A stretch of DNA of 23,524 nt from Thermoproteus sp. UBA157 (GTDB lineage Archaea > Thermoproteota > Thermoprotei > Thermoproteales > Thermoproteaceae), in contig DANS01000016.1 in NCBI GenBank assembly GCA_002497345.1, positions 1 to 23,524 on the forward strand. The letters run 5' to 3'. The notes beneath the pieces are model-generated. The model did not search any database. It saw only the letters and a list, made by a program, of their open reading frames with translations, and had not been told where the DNA came from. Below are positions 1 to 7,500 of the stretch, in pieces (the first letter of the stretch is position 1; each line of letters opens with the position of its first letter). A program made the translations under genes and the position numbers.

Positions 1-76
1 GAGCCAGGTCAAAGGGGCAGGGTTCAGGTCCCTGTGGCGTAGGCCTGCGTGGGTTCAAATCCCACCCCCCGCACCA
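1..76 (+). tRNA. tRNA-Leu(CAG), 3' part (5' end outside the window)
   Basis: Seen: the anticodon arm has stem 18-22 pairing with 30-34 and a 7-nt loop at 23-29, placing CAG at 25-27. A long variable arm (35-48) marks a class II tRNA. The T arm pairs 49-53 with 61-65 around TTCAAAT. The 3' acceptor strand is 66-72, the discriminator A is at 73, and CCA is genome-encoded at 74-76. CAG with a long variable arm gives leucine. The first part of the acceptor stem and D arm lies before base 1. No intron is visible in the part present. It is the only one of the three tRNAs here with an encoded CCA. Confidence 0.93.
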
Positions 77-92
77 CTTGGCTACTCGCCTA

Positions 93-822
93 TCATTTTC
101 GCGTGCCGCCAGTGTCGACGTATTTGGCTAGGGCGAGTAGGCGCTTGGCAATAAGCACAGCGCCGCCGAATCCCTTTTAGTGACTTATCTCCGGTGAGGG
201 TTGCCTACACGACGGCTCTCTCCTCGTCAAACCTCACGCTGGCCTGGCGCCTCTTAATCGCGTCCAGCGTGAAGTAGAACGTCTTGACGCGGCCGTTGCC
301 TCGCGCTTGACAATTATCCTCAGCCTGCCTCGCTCCAACTTCACGTCCTTGATGACTGCTTTTATGCCCCTCTCCTCATCCTCGATAGCCATGCCCCTTG
401 GATCCGCTGCCTCGGCCTCCCTAGCCGGCCTCAGGTATTGCTCGAGCGTCTTCTTAACCTAATCGACGCCGGAAGGGATTCTATACCGGCGACTGCGCGC
501 ATGAGATCCCAAGGCTTCTTGACAGGCGAGACAAGCCCAGCTCCAAAAGGCAGGGCCGTGGAGCGGACGGCTTGTCGAGCCTCCTCTGGGCGTGTGGCTC
601 CTCGGATCCAGCCTCTTAAAGACCTCGACGAAGTCGCGGTAGTAGGCGCAGAGAGCTCCGGCCTTATACATTACCCATACCCTCAAGGAAGGGCGGATAA
701 ATTCGCGCCTTTATCCCGAAAGCGGAGAAAAACACGGCTGGCCATTCCCATAGTCGCTGCGGATCCAGAGCCGTCTTGTAGTGCCGTAACAGCACTGCGA
801 CTAATCTCAGCAGCGGCTTTGG
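93..822 (-). pseudogene. PaREP2-like gene relic
   Basis: On the minus strand, protein-like segments follow one another but switch frame. About 822-690 reads LLRHYKTALDPQRLWEWPAV. About 680-600 reads YRDFVEVFKRLDP. About 450-310 contains GMAIEDEERGIKAVIKDVK. About 300-190 reads VKTFYFTLDAIKRR, then RFDEERAVV, a stop, then ATLTGDK. About 150-93 reads LIAKRLLALAKYVD and ends at a TGA (93-95). There are at least two in-frame stops (near 460 and 205) and three frame changes. The R(L/F)DEE(R/K)AxVLAALxGD plus (L/F)ALAKY pattern is, from memory, that of the PaREP2 families of Pyrobaculum, many of whose members are known to be broken. It lies directly after tRNA-Leu and 3' of the PaREP1 relic. The lesions are clear; the family name is likely but unverified. 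Confidence 0.6.
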
Positions 823-1269
823 ATCGATGTCAGTAGCTTACCGCGAAGCTCCCTTGCAGACTCTGCGAGGGTCCTCACGCCGTATTCGTCGAGGTATCCT
901 TCGTAGAAGTTTTGATGCAGCTGTTCAACCTCGGCGAATATATATACGCAGCGTCGCCTGTCTCTTGGACAATTCGTTTCAGGGCTGCCCATACAAGTCC
1001 ATGGGCATCGTGGCGCCACCCCCTTCTCTCCGCTATTGCCTTAACCGCTTGCACGACAGGTTCCAGGTCTTCTCTCCAGCTTGTCTATAATCGCCTTTTT
1101 CTAAAAGCCGAATTCCCTCTTCCCAAAACCACTCGGAGGACTCGACGTAGAAAGCCGTGCGATCTTCTGGGTCAAGTTCCTTTCCGAGAAGTTCTACTAG
1201 CTATGCAACTAGATCTCCGCCGCCCGATTTCCTCTCAAGCGCCTCAAGGACAAACCTAGGCAACTCCAC
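807..1269 (-). pseudogene. PaREP1-family gene relic, one stop and two frameshifts
   Basis: Reading the minus strand from a possible GTG at 1269 gives VELPRFVLEALERK, then an in-frame TAG (1201-1203). It continues through LVELLGKELDPEDRTAFYVE, WFWEEGIRLLEKGDYRQAGEKTW, a frameshift near 1055-1065, VVQAVKAIAERRGWRHDAHG and LVWAALKRIVQETGDA. A second frameshift falls in the TATATATA run at 938-946, followed by YIFAEVEQLHQNFYEGYLDE and a stop at 807-809. The order of segments (GDYRQAGEKxW, then AxAERRGWRHxxHG, then HxNFYEG) matches the PaREP1 helical family of Thermoproteales, whose function is unknown. Full length would be about 150 residues, so the gene is complete but broken. The frameshift in a dinucleotide run could be a sequencing error; the TAG and the other frameshift argue that the gene is dead. 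Confidence 0.75.
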
Positions 1270-1339
1270 GCACGTGATTGGGCGAATCTTAAAAAACTAA
1301 AAGCACTAGCGCTTCTACAGCAACCACCGAGCGCAACGT

Positions 1340-1550
1340 CTAGGCCGTCGGCCATGGCGTTATTTGCGCCACAGCGAACAAATCGCCGCAAGCTTTGTTG
1401 CCTACTTGTCGAGTCGTTGCCCGCCAGCGCCGCCAACACGGCGGCCTTCTCCTCGTCCAATCTCGCACCGTCTTTAGACTGTCGTTATCAAAACGGCGAT
1501 AGAGGTAGGTTGAGTATGGACCTTTAAGCATCGAAAACCTCTTCGACAAC
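1340..1550 (-). pseudogene. second PaREP2-like fragment
   Basis: The minus strand encodes ARLDEEKAAVLAALAGND (about 1478-1425), then in another frame a piece reading ACGDLFAVAQ (about 1400-1370). The first segment is nearly the same as RFDEERAVV-stop-ATLTGDK in the relic at 93-822, so two degraded copies of the same C-terminal region lie about 1.2 kb apart with a PaREP1 relic between them. There is no usable start, and the frame breaks within 100 bases. Relationship to PaREP2 is inferred from the internal match and from memory of the family. Confidence 0.45.
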
Positions 1551-1611
1551 CTAGTGCGGCTACAACGCCCAGTGCTGTAACGCCCGACCAGACGCGCTAC
1601 TGGCTTACGTC

Positions 1612-1622
1612 TTTATTTATAA
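1612..1622 (+). promoter_or_regulatory. TATA-like box for the gene at 1637
   Basis: TTTATTTATAA is centred 20 nt before the ATG at 1637, with no Shine-Dalgarno sequence in between. This fits a leaderless archaeal promoter. Confidence 0.55.
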
Positions 1623-1636
1623 CTCGATGTTCTCTT

Positions 1637-1852
1637 ATGAGCCTCGACGAGTTGCAGAAAAAGGGCGTGAAGCACTACGCCTATAAGGTCGGCGACTTGA
1701 CAATAGCGTATATAATAGACGGAGACGTGGACGTGAAGCCGGAAAAAGTCGTGAGGGCTGGCGGGCACGTCTTCATGTACTTCGGCAAGGTCGTCTTAAT
1801 CAAGCCCGAAGCAACTTCTCGAGCTCCATCAAGTCCTTCAGCTCGAGCTTGA
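1637..1852 (+). CDS. small hypothetical protein, 71 aa
   Basis: I do not recognise this protein. It begins MSLDELQKKGVKHYAYKVG and has a mixed-charge N-terminal half with beta-like segments (DLTIAYIIDGDVDV, VFMYFGKVVLI). There are no cysteines and no membrane segment. Support for a real gene is a good TATA box centred 20 nt upstream and protein-like composition up to about residue 57. The last 14 residues (from ATSRAPSS) are read antisense to the 3' end of rpoK, a convergent overlap of 53 nt, so the original stop may have been lost or the gene may once have ended near 1810. It sits between the PaREP relics and rpoK. Confidence 0.5.
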   Translation: MSLDELQKKGVKHYAYKVGDLTIAYIIDGDVDVKPEKVVRAGGHVFMYFGKVVLIKPEATSRAPSSPSARA

Positions 1853-2138
1853 TGGTCTTCCCGTCTGGGAGCTGCCTCACTATTGAGAAGTTGAGCTTTC
1901 CCTGCCTGAACTCCTCGAGCGCTATGAGGACGGGGTCCTTGTTTTCCAGCGACGATACGTCTATCAAGGGCTGGGCCCCCATGGCCAACTGCAGCGCGCG
2001 CGCTGCCACAACCCTCGCCACCTCGTATTTGGTCAATCTAGGAGGATAGAGCGTCCTGTCGGCCAACGCTTTCTTGAGGAGTTGGATGATTTTTTCAATT
2101 CTCTCAACTAATTCCGGAGGAGAAAGCTTGGTCTCCAC
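1800..2138 (-). CDS. rpoK: DNA-directed RNA polymerase subunit K (Rpo6)
   Basis: This is the archaeal counterpart of eukaryotic RPB6 and bacterial omega, a small subunit that helps assemble RNA polymerase. The product is 112 aa. The family signature is at about residues 35-60: RLTKYEVARVVAARALQLAM followed by GAQPLIDV. DPVLIALEEFRQGKL and a basic/acidic C-terminus follow. The N-terminal helix (ELVERIEKIIQLLKKALADR) is longer than in many archaeal RpoK proteins, which are often near 90 residues. The start is GTG at 2138, supported by a TATA-like box at 2161-2170. The gene is on its own, downstream of the thermosome gene on the same strand, and converges with the small gene at 1637. Confidence 0.93.
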   Translation of the reverse strand: METKLSPPELVERIEKIIQLLKKALADRTLYPPRLTKYEVARVVAARALQLAMGAQPLIDVSSLENKDPVLIALEEFRQGKLNFSIVRQLPDGKTIKLELKDLMELEKLLRA

Positions 2139-2160
2139 GCCAGCCCAGATCGAGGGGTTC

Positions 2161-2170
2161 TAAAAATTTT
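2161..2170 (-). promoter_or_regulatory. TATA-like box for rpoK
   Basis: On the minus strand this reads AAAATTTTTA, centred about 27 nt before the rpoK GTG start. It lies between the thermosome stop and rpoK, so rpoK is probably transcribed on its own. Confidence 0.5.
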
Positions 2171-2175
2171 GTCCT

Positions 2176-2184
2176 GAAAAAGAA
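2176..2184 (-). terminator. possible T-rich terminator of the thermosome gene
   Basis: The minus strand reads TTCTTTTTC starting 5 nt after the thermosome stop codon. Archaeal RNA polymerase can terminate at such T-runs without a hairpin. Evidence is weak but the position fits. Confidence 0.35.
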
Positions 2185-2188
2185 CTGG

Positions 2189-3832
2189 TTAGTCGCTCTT
2201 GGTCTCGCTTTCCTCCTCCTTCTTCTCGCCCTTCTTCTCCTCCTTCTTCGGGGCGCCGGCTGCGATTATGTCATCGATGCGTAGCACCATTATGGCGGCC
2301 TCAGTGGCGGATCTCAACACGTTCTGCTTCACTATCAATGGATCCCACACGTTGAGAGCCGCCATATCGGCTATCTTGGCGTTCAGCACGTCGACGCCGG
2401 CCGATACTTCGCCGTTGTCGTGCCTGCGCCTCAGCTCGGCGATGGCGTCGACTGGGTCAAGGCCCGCCGTCAGCGCGAGTATCGTGGGTATGCCCTCGAG
2501 GGCGTCGGCGAATTTGAGCGCAGCGAGTTGCTCCTTGCCGGGTAGCTTCCTGGCATACTCCCTGACCCTCCTGGCGAGCTCCATCTCGAAGGCGCCGCCG
2601 CCTGGCACTATCTTCGGCATGCGGAAGAGGTCCCTCGCCACGTGGAGGGCGTCTTGCATAGACCTCTCCACCTCGTCCAACACGCGGTCGCTACCGCCCC
2701 TCACTAGTATGGTCACGGCCTTCGGGTTCTGCACCTTCTCCACGAACACCATCTTCTCCTCGCCGACTTTCCTCTCCTCGACCAGCCCGGCCGTGCCGAG
2801 GTCCTCGGCCCTGGCGTCCTTTATGCTGGTTATTATGCGGGCGCCCGTCGCTCTGGCCAACTTCTCTATGTCGGAGCGCTTGACGCGCCTAACGGCCATG
2901 ATGCCGCGCTTGGCGAGGAAGTGCTGGGCCACCTCGTCGATGCCCTTCTGCGTGATCACCACGTTGGCGCCTATGGAGGCCAGGTGGTCCACGTACTGCT
3001 TCAATATATCGGCCTCTTGGTCCAGGAAGGCCTTTATCTGATCGGGGGAGCTGACGCTTATCTTGGTGGTCCACTCGGGCTTCTCGATCTCAAGCGGAGC
3101 GTCCAACACGGCGATCTTGGCGTTCTCCACGCGCTTCGGCATGCCCGGGTGCACCACCTCCTTGTCGAGCACTATGCCTTGGACCAGCTGGGTCTCGTAG
3201 AGGGATTTGCCCTTCTTCTTCTCTATCTTTATCCAGTCGAGGTCGAGATACGGCGAGCCGTTTCTGTACTCAACGGCTTGGAACGCCGCGTCGACCGCTA
3301 TGCCGGCCAAGTAGTCCTTGGCCTCCGAGACTATCTTGCTGCTGAGCGAGTTTATAACTACCTTGGCCATCTCCTCCTTGGTGAGCTGTATCGGCTTAGC
3401 TATCTCCTCTGCCACCTTGGCGGCGTAATCGGAGGCCTTCTTGAAGCCGTCGATGATTATGGTCGGGTGGATGCCCTCCTCGAGGAGCTCCTCGGCGGCT
3501 GTGAGCAATCTGCCGGCCAGGACCACGACAGTCGTGGTGCCGTCGCCGACCTCGGCGTCTTGGGCCTTGGCCACCTCGATCAGCAACTTGGCGGCCGGGT
3601 GTTGTATCTCCATCTCCTTCAATATCGCGGCGCCGTCTCCCGTTATCGTGACATCGCCGAAGGCGTCGATGAGCATTTTGTCCATACCGCGAGGACCTAG
3701 CGATGTCGATAGGATCTCGGCGATTACCTTAGCCGCTTGTATGTTGGAGCGCCTGGCCTCCTCGCCCGTCGTGCGTTGCGAGCCCTCTTTTAGGATCATG
3801 ACGGGAACTCCGGCCTTTGGTGCTTGCGCCAT
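2189..3832 (-). CDS. thermosome subunit (group II chaperonin)
   Basis: This cytosolic chaperonin subunit forms double rings that fold proteins with ATP, and is typically very abundant in hyperthermophiles. It has 547 aa, normal for the family. Visible motifs are LGPRGMDKM at 45-53, GDGAA at 65-69, the nucleotide-binding GDGTTT at 96-101, the helical protrusion (lid) region around 250-290, and GGGAFEME at 411-418 in the second equatorial half. The last 30 residues are a Lys/Glu-rich tail, where archaeal subunits often differ; some other paralogues end in Gly-Met repeats, which this one lacks. Crenarchaea carry two or three paralogues, so I cannot say alpha or beta. The ATG at 3832 is preceded by a strong TATA box and diverges from the signal peptidase promoter. 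Confidence 0.96.
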   Translation of the reverse strand: MAQAPKAGVPVMILKEGSQRTTGEEARRSNIQAAKVIAEILSTSLGPRGMDKMLIDAFGDVTITGDGAAILKEMEIQHPAAKLLIEVAKAQDAEVGDGTTTVVVLAGRLLTAAEELLEEGIHPTIIIDGFKKASDYAAKVAEEIAKPIQLTKEEMAKVVINSLSSKIVSEAKDYLAGIAVDAAFQAVEYRNGSPYLDLDWIKIEKKKGKSLYETQLVQGIVLDKEVVHPGMPKRVENAKIAVLDAPLEIEKPEWTTKISVSSPDQIKAFLDQEADILKQYVDHLASIGANVVITQKGIDEVAQHFLAKRGIMAVRRVKRSDIEKLARATGARIITSIKDARAEDLGTAGLVEERKVGEEKMVFVEKVQNPKAVTILVRGGSDRVLDEVERSMQDALHVARDLFRMPKIVPGGGAFEMELARRVREYARKLPGKEQLAALKFADALEGIPTILALTAGLDPVDAIAELRRRHDNGEVSAGVDVLNAKIADMAALNVWDPLIVKQNVLRSATEAAIMVLRIDDIIAAGAPKKEEKKGEKKEEESETKSD

Positions 3833-3849
3833 GGCTTGACATAATTAGC

Positions 3850-3860
3850 GCATATAAAAA
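3850..3860 (-). promoter_or_regulatory. TATA box for the thermosome gene
   Basis: The minus strand reads GTTTTTATATG preceded by purine-rich GGAAAA, which could be a BRE. Its centre is 23-24 nt before the ATG at 3832. This is one of the best TATA boxes in the window, fitting a highly expressed chaperonin. Confidence 0.65.
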
Positions 3861-3875
3861 CTTTTCCTTCACAAA

Positions 3876-3884
3876 CTTAATTAC
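3876..3884 (+). promoter_or_regulatory. TATA-like box for the signal peptidase gene
   Basis: CTTAATTAC is centred 23 nt before the ATG at 3903. It lies back to back with the thermosome TATA box in a 70-nt divergent region. Confidence 0.45.
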
Positions 3885-3902
3885 AAGTGCGATCGAGCGC
3901 CT

Positions 3903-4415
3903 ATGGCCGAGAGGTGGATTCTCGACGTGTTCTCATTTGCCGTTATACTCTTCGTCGTGTTCTTCGCGGCTAAGTACGTCCTCCACGTGTCGTGGCCCTT
4001 CGCGGTGGTCTCGTCGTGGTCCATGATGCCGGATCTCCGCGTCGGGGATTTCGTCATATTGTCAAACACCAAGAGTTGTCCCCAAGTAGGCGACATAGTG
4101 GTGTACATAGCCTCCTTGCCGTTTCCGCCGGGGGAGTGGGTGATACATAGAGTTATAGCTGTGGGCCCCGGCTGTTCGCTCATTACAAAGGGCGATAACG
4201 CCATCACGAACCCAATCTCGGATCAACAATACGGCGAGCCGCCTGTGACCCGCGATAACATAATCGGCGAGGTGGCGCTGATAGTGCCCTACGTCGGCGT
4301 CTTCCCGCTCATAGTTAGGCCCCAAAGCGCGGCCGGGGTCGGCCTATGGCTCTTGAGGCTCTCGGTATTTCTGGCGCTTATAGCGGCCTATTATGTAGCG
4401 TTCAAGAGGATGTAG
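3903..4415 (+). CDS. signal peptidase I, archaeal/ER type (S26B)
   Basis: This is a membrane protease that cleaves signal peptides from secreted proteins on the outer face of the membrane. The 170-aa protein has an N-terminal membrane helix (about 10-30), the catalytic Ser in SSWSMMP (Ser40), and the His in VIHRVI (His82), which replaces the Lys of bacterial enzymes as in the Sec11/archaeal type. KGDNA (Asp98) and Asp107 follow. A second membrane helix is at about 146-167, giving a two-pass topology. The ATG at 3903 has its own TATA box. The 3' end overlaps by 14 nt the small minus-strand gene at 4402-4518. Confidence 0.92.
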   Translation: MAERWILDVFSFAVILFVVFFAAKYVLHVSWPFAVVSSWSMMPDLRVGDFVILSNTKSCPQVGDIVVYIASLPFPPGEWVIHRVIAVGPGCSLITKGDNAITNPISDQQYGEPPVTRDNIIGEVALIVPYVGVFPLIVRPQSAAGVGLWLLRLSVFLALIAAYYVAFKRM

Positions 4416-4518
4416 GCTCGACCGGAACCCTCCGTTCTACATACGCGACTGTCCGCTCGACCTCCAGCTTTCTGTCCAAGAGCTCGGCGATTAGCCTTCT
4501 CAGCTCGGCGTACTTCAC
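4402..4518 (-). CDS. proposed small protein, 38 aa, charged helix
   Basis: I do not recognise a family. From a GTG at 4518 the frame reads VKYAELRRLIAELLDRKLE, then VERTVAYVERRVPVEPTSS and TGA. Nearly all of it is a charged amphipathic helix with Leu/Ile/Val at heptad-like spacing, unlike random shadow frames here. A TATA-like box (TTTATATC on the minus strand, 4532-4539) begins directly after the reverse gyrase TAG (4541-4543), centred about 17 nt before the GTG. That is slightly closer than for other genes here. The 3' end overlaps the signal peptidase gene by 14 nt. It accounts for the otherwise empty 125 bp between the two convergent genes. It could be a small regulator or a partner-binding helix; no function can be assigned. 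Confidence 0.4.
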   Translation of the reverse strand: MKYAELRRLIAELLDRKLEVERTVAYVERRVPVEPTSS

Positions 4519-4531
4519 GACTATTGGGAGG

Positions 4532-4539
4532 AGATATAA
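4532..4539 (-). promoter_or_regulatory. TATA-like box at the reverse gyrase stop codon
   Basis: The minus strand reads TTTATATC immediately after the rgy stop codon. It would drive the 38-codon gene at 4402-4518. Confidence 0.4.
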
Positions 4540-4540
4540 A

Positions 4541-7500
4541 CTACTGACGCGCGAGAACCTCTTGGGAGAACTCGGAGAACAACTCGTCCAGCACGGCCGC
4601 GTAGCTCCTCCTACCGTTCTCCACATCGTCCATGTACTTCTCTATGAGACGGGTCCTCTCCTCGCTGACGAGCTTGCCGTAATTCTCCTTGAGGTATTTG
4701 TACACCTCTATGCCCCTCTTGGTCGGTATCATGAACTTGGCCCTTCCTTTGACCACCACATAGCCTCTCCTGGAGAGGACCTCCAGTATCCTCGCGTATG
4801 TGCTCGGCCTTCCGATACCCCTCTCCCTCATCAGCTTCAACACATCGGCTTGGGACAACAACGCCACCAGCCTCTTGGCATACGCTATTTCCACGTCCAC
4901 GTCGCCCGTGGGGAGCCTCGGCTCCGGCTCAACCGACTTATACGCGGCCAAGAACCCCTGATCCTCGACGTCGACCACGCGCCTCACCTCGACCGTATAG
5001 CCGTTCACGGCGAGCGAATACCTCTCGACTACTATGGTCGCTTCGCGCATCTGGCTCGCCATGAATCTGCGGAATATCAAGTCGTATGCGGCGTAGTGGT
5101 TCCTAGTAAGCCTTATGGCCGGCTGCAACACGCCGGCGGCGATGAGGCCCCTCAACTCCTCGGCATCTATGGGCCTGGTGGGCCTTATGGCCTCGTGGGC
5201 GCCCTCCTCTCCCGTCGCCCAAGCCCGTGGCCTGAATGCGTCAGCTCCGTAATGTCTCGTCACGTACTCCTTGGCTACGCCGATTCCAGTGGTCGAGACC
5301 CTCGTGCTGTCTGTGCGGTGGTATGTGATGAAGCCGCTCTCGAAGAGGTCTTGGGCTATCCCCATGGCCTCCTCGGCGCTTATGCCGAGTTTGCTCACTG
5401 CGTCTCTCAGATACTCGTCGGTCGTGTAGGGCGGAGGCGGCGGCAAGACCTCCCTTCTGGACTCCAAGAGCTCCACCCTGACCCTTCTCCGCTCCTTGAG
5501 CGCCCTATACACGTCCTCCGGGACGGCGAGCCTCACTCTGCCCTCGCCCATCCTCAACACCACGTCGTATTTCCGCTCGGCCTTGGAGCTCTCGTAGCGC
5601 TCCACTATCCAGCCGAGGACGGGCGTCTGAACCCTCCCCGCGGAGAGGAAGGAGAGGCCGTGCGCCTCCTGCACCTTCTTGCTGAGGCCGAAACCAAGCC
5701 ATCTGTCCTCGACCCTCCTCACTATTTGCGCCGCCACCATGGACAAGTTCACGTCTCTGGGCGACGCGAGGGCGTTGATTATCGCGCGCCTTGTCACCTC
5801 GTGGAATTCTATCCTTTTTATCACGCTCGCGTAGGGTCTCAGCGTCAGGTATACGTCGTACGCTATCTTCTCGCCCTCAGAGTCTGGGTCCGTGCCCAGA
5901 TACACGAGGTCGGCCTCGAAAGCCAGCTCCCTGAGCGTGGATACTATCTCGAGGGGCCTACAGTCCTCGGGCACGTCGAGGTCGTCCACGTAGGATGCGC
6001 CGGGGCATTTGTATATTCTGTTGTAGACGGGGACGTAGCCCCCCTCGGTCTTCACCACAGCGTAGTCCATGGGGCTGTAGGGGCCGGCCGCGATCGGCTT
6101 GGCGAATTTCCACACCCTCTCGGCCTCCTCCCTCGCTACTCTCGACAAACTGGTCGGCAATTCGTAGATATGGCCCATCGTCGCTATGACGGTCAACATG
6201 GCGTCTCCGGTGGAGACCTCATACGCGGGCACGCCCCCTATTATCAACATGTTGGGCCTTCCGAAAAACGACGCTATGGTCCTCGCCTTAGTCGGCGATT
6301 CGACGACCAGCAAGATGCTCCTCATGAGGTCCTTGGAGGCCAACTCCTCGGGCTTTAGCTTGCCCGACATAATGCGCCTTATAGTTTCCCTATCTTCGTC
6401 GATGCCCTTGAGGATCCCGTCAAGATCGGCCTTGGAGAGCTCCTCGAAGCGCACCTCGTCGAATCTCAGCTCCATCTCCCTCTTGAGGGCGTTGAGCACC
6501 TTCTCGTCGTCTACCAGTATCACGCTGAGCCCTCTCGAGAGGCCGCCGGCGTAGAGGCGCGAGGTCCTCCCGCTGCCTTGAATGTACGTGGTTACGTCTG
6601 GCAGAAGCACGTAGAGCTGCCCCTCTATGTACGTCAGTTTTATCTCGGTGGACGTCTCTATGGCCCTCCTCACGTCCTCCCTGCCGAGCACGTCCGCCAC
6701 GAATTGAACGGCCGACTTGGCCACGTTGGCCATGTACTCCTCGAAGGGGTTTGTGGGCCCCTCCCTCAACACCTCGTCCAGCCTCGCGGCGTAGGGCGCT
6801 ATGCGCCTCAGCTGGGCTATCAGCCTATCGGCCTTGAACCTAAGCTCTTGGGGCAACGCGGCGCGTACGCTGTAGAGGAAGCTGAGATACGCCGGCACCG
6901 AGAACTCGTCCAGCTTAACTCTGAACTTGTACTTAGGTATGCCCACGAAAATAACGTATCTTATCACGTGGGGGAGGTCTATGCCCCTCACGAGCGCCGA
7001 TCTGGGCGAGGCGAGGCCCACCAAGACGTCCAGCTCGCCCCGCTCGAAAGCCTCTAGAGCTCTCCTCCTGGGCCTAAGCAAGTGCTCGGCCCTTATGCCG
7101 GACGATTTTAGGTGCTCGACGAGGTCTTTGCCGAAGTCCTTGTCCAACACGTACACTATCCCGCCTCCTCCGAGTCTCTTCACGAGCTCGGCGACTTGGC
7201 GCTTGGGGTCTTCCGACATCTTCACGTAGAGGTCGTAGACGTTCCTCAGCCCCTCGGCTCTGCCCCCGACGTCAAAGCCCAGTATCTCCCTAAACAAGAG
7301 AAGTCTGGCGGTGCGTCTAGCCTTAGCGAGGGCTCCCGAGGCCACGAATACGCCCAGCTTCAGCTCGTCCTTCATCTTCCTGAGCTCCTCCCTGGCCTTC
7401 GCGATCTCCGCCTCGATCTTCTCGGCCTCCTTCTCACCCCCCGCCAAGACGGCCTTGCCCCTCCTCTTGCCCAGATCTATCAGCTGAAGGGCTTTGTTCA

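Noticed and set aside
82..140. 9-bp inverted repeat (82-90 and 132-140) near tRNA-Leu, considered as an attachment or insertion end
   Set aside because: One arm lies in the coding remains of the PaREP2-like relic, the spacing is arbitrary, and no target duplication or tRNA-end copy is seen.
438..1259. Plus-strand frames over the first 1.3 kb
   Set aside because: They are opposite to the PaREP relics, where the minus strand reads as recognisable protein segments.
2199..3700. Long plus-strand frames of 280 and 259 codons
   Set aside because: They are antisense to the thermosome gene, with compositions that mirror its codons.
4346..6358. 670-codon open frame on the plus strand
   Set aside because: It is antisense to reverse gyrase. 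Strong codon bias in a GC-rich gene leaves the opposite frame open; the product shows no domain and is Arg/His/Leu/Pro-rich.
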